Shown here: positions 14,239 to 17,057 of the stretch, piece after piece
Position numbering within the stretch: position 1 is the first letter of the stretch
Layout: every line of letters starts with the position of its first letter
Assembly (NCBI RefSeq): GCF_034376665.1
Contig: NZ_JAXMJI010000064.1
Location: 1 to 17,057 of the forward strand
Direction of reading: 5' to 3'
From: Allopontixanthobacter sp034376665
GTDB taxonomy: Bacteria > Pseudomonadota > Alphaproteobacteria > Sphingomonadales > Sphingomonadaceae
Length of the DNA: 17,057 nucleotides
The notes under the pieces: model-generated
Database searches by the model: none
What the model saw: only the letters and a program-made list of their open reading frames with translations
What the model was told of the DNA's origin: nothing
Program-made: the position numbers and the translations under genes

Positions 14239-16299
14239 TTACTCGGCGTCGTCCGCTTTGGCGGCTTTCGCGCCCTTGGCGCCCTCGGCCAGCTGCGGGC
14301 GCGGTGCCGGCAGTTCGGCGGTCCGGTCACCGGTCATCAGATAGGTGTCGAACCAGCGCATCATCCGCAGATTGTAATCGTACCGCGCGGCGGCCTTCTG
14401 GTTACCGTGCCCTTCGCCCGGGAACAGAACCAGCCGGACCGGAGTGTCGGGCTTGCGCACCTTGATGTTGCGGTACAGCTCGTAGCTTTGGGTGGGGGAA
14501 ACGCGGGTATCGTCTGCCCCGTGCATGATCAGCAGCGGAGTTTCGGCCTGTCCGGCGTAATAGATCGGGCTGCGCTGGAGCAAGCGGTCCCATTCTTCCC
14601 AGGGCCATTTCAGTTCGTGCACCAGATACATTTCGTCGGGGATGTCGGTGGTGCCGAATTTGCTGAGATTGTTGGAAATGCCGACGAACATCACGCTGGC
14701 GGCGTATTCCTCCGAATAGCGGGTTGCGCCCCAGGCGCTGGCGAAGCCGCCGTAGGACCCGCCGGTGATCCCGGTGCGCAGCGGATCGGTGATCCCGGCG
14801 GCCACCAGTGCGCGCTTGCCGTCCACCAGATCGTCGAATTCCTTGCCCGCATAATCGCCCTGATGCTCCTTGGAAAATGCCGTGCCATAGGCGGTGGAGC
14901 CGCGGTAATTGGGCAGGAACACCGCATAGCCCTTGCCCGCCGCCACCTGGCCGGGCTTGCTGTAGGCGGTCTGCCAGCCGTTGGATTCGTGGGCTTCCGG
15001 CCCGCCATGGACATTGAGGATAGTAGGCGCGCCGCCCGCAGGTGCGCCGCCGACCGGTTCGATCAGCACGCCTTCGATCTGGCGTCCGTCGCGCGCGGTG
15101 TAGGTGAAGGTGCGCTGGGTGCCCATGTCGATATCGGCGAGCCATGGATTGTGCTGCGTCCAGCGGGTGAAGGCACCGTCTGCCAGCACGAACAGTTCCG
15201 GCGGATGCGCGGGCGAATGCGCCTGGACGGCAAGGGTGCTGCCTCCGGCTTCGATACCGGTGAGGATCAGCCCGCCGGTTTCCACTTCCTCCACTGCATC
15301 GCCGTAAAAGCGCAGCACGCTTTGCGCGCCCTTGTGGATGATCACCGCGAGCCGTTCGTCCGGCAGCCATTCGGCATCGACCGCTGCTTCCGGAGCACCA
15401 AGATTGAGCGGGGTCAGCGCGCCGGTTTCGATATCGGCGAGGTATAGCGTGGTCGCCGCCGGGTCGTTCTTGTCAGTCGCTGCGATCATCGACAGCACCG
15501 AGCCGTCGGGGCCGATCTCGACATCGCCCAGCTTGCCCGGGGTTTCGATGATCCGGCTGACCTTGCCGCTCGCAAGGTCGAGCACCTGCACGCGTGTGGA
15601 GGTGTAGCTGTCATCCACCGAAGGGGTTGGCGCGCTCTGGATGATGGCCTTCGAACCGTCCGGCGTCACCTCGAAGGCGCTGACATATCCCGGAACCGTG
15701 ATCGCTGTCGGCTTGGCGTCCACTTCATCACCGACCACCGCGGAAAAAACGCGGTTGAAGCGCGATTCCTCCTCGTAAACGACCGCGTTGAATCCGGCCT
15801 TGCTCTGTGCTTCGCGCTGCTTGTCCTCTGCCGCCCCGGCCAGCAGGTAAACCCTGCTGCCGTCGGGGGAAAAGGCGTATGAGGTAACATTCGCGCCGTC
15901 CACACCGGCCAGCTTGCGGTGTCCGCCGCCATCGACGGGAATGGCCCACAGACCGCGCTTTTCATCCTCCGCGGCCCACAGGAAACTGACCATCCGGCCG
16001 TCTGGGGTGAACTTCACGCTGCGGACCTCGATATCGGCGGGCAGGAATACGCGCGCCTGGTCCGGTCCGAAGGCCATCTTCAGCTGCTGGGTGGTGGAAC
16101 CGTTATCCTCGCCAACCGTCACATCGGGCAGGCTGGAAGTGGTATAGGTGATCCGGCTGCCATCGGGGGACACGCTGATGGTGCCGACCGATTCCAGCTT
16201 CGCGACGTCTTCGGGGGTCATCGGGCGGGCGGCGGCGGAGGTGGCGGCAACAGAAGCCGAGCCAAGCAGCGTGGCGGCGAGCAGAAGCTTGCGGGTCAT
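14239..16299 (-). CDS. Exported S9-family peptidase (prolyl oligopeptidase / acylaminoacyl peptidase type)
   Basis: The 686-residue serine peptidase has a signal peptide (MTRKLLLAATLLGSASVAA then an AAA region), so it acts in the periplasm or outside. An N-terminal beta-propeller follows, with repeated SPDGSR, TPDGRM and SPDGSR strands that limits access to oligopeptides, then an alpha/beta-hydrolase domain. The oxyanion element is HGGP. The nucleophile lies in GGSYGG (S515), the acid in HGADDTRV (D597) and the histidine in GEGHG (H631). The ATG at 16299 was chosen over the longer frame (to 16392) because it begins the signal peptide and has GAGGAAA upstream. The extra upstream codons overlap the likely promoter. 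A Lys/Ala-rich tail ends the protein. It is divergent from an exported amidohydrolase. Confidence 0.94.
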   Translation of the reverse strand: MTRKLLLAATLLGSASVAATSAAARPMTPEDVAKLESVGTISVSPDGSRITYTTSSLPDVTVGEDNGSTTQQLKMAFGPDQARVFLPADIEVRSVKFTPDGRMVSFLWAAEDEKRGLWAIPVDGGGHRKLAGVDGANVTSYAFSPDGSRVYLLAGAAEDKQREAQSKAGFNAVVYEEESRFNRVFSAVVGDEVDAKPTAITVPGYVSAFEVTPDGSKAIIQSAPTPSVDDSYTSTRVQVLDLASGKVSRIIETPGKLGDVEIGPDGSVLSMIAATDKNDPAATTLYLADIETGALTPLNLGAPEAAVDAEWLPDERLAVIIHKGAQSVLRFYGDAVEEVETGGLILTGIEAGGSTLAVQAHSPAHPPELFVLADGAFTRWTQHNPWLADIDMGTQRTFTYTARDGRQIEGVLIEPVGGAPAGGAPTILNVHGGPEAHESNGWQTAYSKPGQVAAGKGYAVFLPNYRGSTAYGTAFSKEHQGDYAGKEFDDLVDGKRALVAAGITDPLRTGITGGSYGGFASAWGATRYSEEYAASVMFVGISNNLSKFGTTDIPDEMYLVHELKWPWEEWDRLLQRSPIYYAGQAETPLLIMHGADDTRVSPTQSYELYRNIKVRKPDTPVRLVLFPGEGHGNQKAAARYDYNLRMMRWFDTYLMTGDRTAELPAPRPQLAEGAKGAKAAKADDAE

Positions 16300-16338
16300 T
16301 CGGTAATTTCCTCTCGTGACGAACGAACTTGTAGGGGT

Positions 16339-16366
16339 TTCATAGCGAAAGCGGTTACCAGTGCAA
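16339..16366 (-). promoter_or_regulatory. Candidate sigma-70-type promoter for the S9 peptidase gene
   Basis: On the minus strand, TTGCAC (complement of 16361-16366) and TATGAA (complement of 16339-16344) are separated by 16 bases and resemble -35 and -10 boxes. Transcription would begin roughly 30 bases before the ATG at 16299, leaving room for the GAGGAAA ribosome site. Found by eye only; alphaproteobacterial promoters tolerate large deviations. Confidence 0.38.
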
Positions 16367-16424
16367 CCGGTCCTCTTGTCCCTATCGGCCAATCACGGCA
16401 TGACGGCTGAAAAGGGGAGATTCG

Positions 16425-17057
16425 ATGATGCTGAAATTCACCGGTTTGCTGGCCACCGCAGCCATGGGCGCCGCCCTGTCCGCGCAGCCGGCCCTCGCGG
16501 AAACCACCTATATCCATGCCGGATCGGTAATTGCGGATGCTACGGGCGAAGCCAGCGGGCCGGCGACGATCATCGTTACCGATGGCAAGATTGTCAGCAT
16601 CGAGGACGGGTTCGTCACCGCTCCCGAAGGCGCGGAGATGGTCCTCCTGGCGGACCAGACGGTCCTCCCTGGGCTGATCGACCTTCATGTCCATCTGACC
16701 GGCGATCCTGGCGGCGATTTCTGGAAGGAAGCAATCGAGCCCGACGAATGGGGCGTAGTGATCGGCGCTAAGAACGCGCGGCTGACCGCGCTGGCCGGGT
16801 TCACCACCGTGCGCGAAGCGGGCAGCGCGCAGCAGACCGCCTACAGCCTCCGGCGCGGAACCGCCGAGGGTATGCTGGCCGGGCCGCGTATCCTTGCCGC
16901 AGGGCCGCCGCTGTCGATCGTCGGCGGACACGGCGACGTTTCGGGCTTCAAGCCGGAGGTCAACGCCGTGCTGACGGGCGGATACACTTGCACCGGCGCA
17001 GTGGAATGCGCGGAGAAGGTCCGCCGCGCCAGCCAGAACGGCGCGGATATCATCAAG
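16425..17057 (+). CDS. Exported metal-dependent amidohydrolase, prolidase-like (3' truncated by window end)
   Basis: The first 211 codons are present. A signal peptide (MMLKFTGLLATAAMGAALSA, cut near QPALA-ETT) leads into the small beta-sandwich of the amidohydrolase superfamily and then the TIM barrel. The first metal pair is H88 and H90 in LPGLIDLHVHL, and IVGGHGD (165-171) is typical of the subgroup of secreted Xaa-Pro/Xaa-Arg dipeptidase-like enzymes. The last visible residues, GADIIK, match the place where that subgroup carries the metal-bridging carboxylated lysine (K211). The second histidine pair and catalytic aspartate lie beyond the window. GGGGAG lies about 6 bases before the ATG; an ATG at 16428 is equally possible. 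The frame stays open to the edge. It is divergent from the S9 peptidase, suggesting joint peptide turnover. Confidence 0.88.
   Translation, partial: MMLKFTGLLATAAMGAALSAQPALAETTYIHAGSVIADATGEASGPATIIVTDGKIVSIEDGFVTAPEGAEMVLLADQTVLPGLIDLHVHLTGDPGGDFWKEAIEPDEWGVVIGAKNARLTALAGFTTVREAGSAQQTAYSLRRGTAEGMLAGPRILAAGPPLSIVGGHGDVSGFKPEVNAVLTGGYTCTGAVECAEKVRRASQNGADIIK

Noticed and set aside
16300..16392. 31-codon N-terminal extension of the S9 peptidase
   Set aside because: The ATG at 16299 begins a textbook signal peptide and has a good ribosome site; the extension overlaps the likely promoter.
16361..16771. Plus-strand frame starting before the amidohydrolase
   Set aside because: Out of frame with the amidohydrolase; the frame starting at 16425 has the signal peptide and metal-binding motifs and runs off the window.
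1..17057. CRISPR array, tRNA/rRNA, insertion sequence, prophage or toxin-antitoxin genes
   Set aside because: No regularly spaced repeats, cloverleaf sequences, transposase motifs or terminal inverted repeats were seen when reading the window; composition looks even throughout.

Overview
This looks like an ordinary chromosomal stretch from a GC-rich alphaproteobacterium. A carotenoid cluster (crtY, crtI, crtB), a DUF2585/UPF0314 membrane protein and Sphingomonadales-like versions of several housekeeping proteins point to a yellow- or orange-pigmented member of the Sphingomonadales, most likely Erythrobacteraceae. The lineage is inferred from gene content, not from a search. I saw no rRNA, tRNA, insertion sequence, phage gene or CRISPR array, and there is no gene-free stretch over 300 bases.

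Layout. (1) 1-3614, plus strand: a compact efflux operon holding the end of a TolC/NodT-type outer-membrane channel, a MacA-type periplasmic adaptor, a separate MacB-type ATPase and a separate MacB/FtsX permease. Every junction is a stop/start overlap of 1-4 bases. (2) 3691-5590, plus strand: a membrane protein resembling the TMEM165/GDT1 family but with degenerate signature motifs, a 227-base gap, then 6-phosphogluconolactonase overlapping a Nudix hydrolase. (3) 5593-6813/6852, minus strand: DNA polymerase IV (dinB), divergent from (4) 6908-8164, plus strand: a Bcr/CflA-like MFS exporter. (5) 8145-12572, minus strand: the carotenoid operon in transcription order crtY, crtI, a LOG-family phosphoribohydrolase, crtB. 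crtY/crtI and crtI/LOG share ATGA overlaps. (6) 12649-14186, plus strand: a DUF2585 membrane protein and a MipA/OmpV outer-membrane protein, ended by a GC-rich hairpin. (7) 14239-16299, minus strand: an exported S9 prolyl-oligopeptidase-type peptidase, divergent from (8) 16425 to the window end: an exported metal-dependent amidohydrolase cut off by the edge.

How the genes work together. CrtB condenses geranylgeranyl diphosphate to phytoene, CrtI desaturates it to lycopene and CrtY cyclises lycopene to beta-carotene. crtE and the later hydroxylase or ketolase genes are not in this window. The four efflux genes should form one envelope-spanning pump. The S9 peptidase and the amidohydrolase, exported from neighbouring divergent genes, may cooperate in degrading peptides outside the cytoplasm.

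The least expected features are the LOG-family gene locked into the carotenoid operon by an ATGA overlap, the 20-base tail-to-tail overlap of crtB with the MFS gene, the altered GDT1 motifs, and the conserved-looking polar residues in or near the membrane segments of the DUF2585 protein. I found no convincing new defence system, mobile element or unfamiliar multi-gene system.
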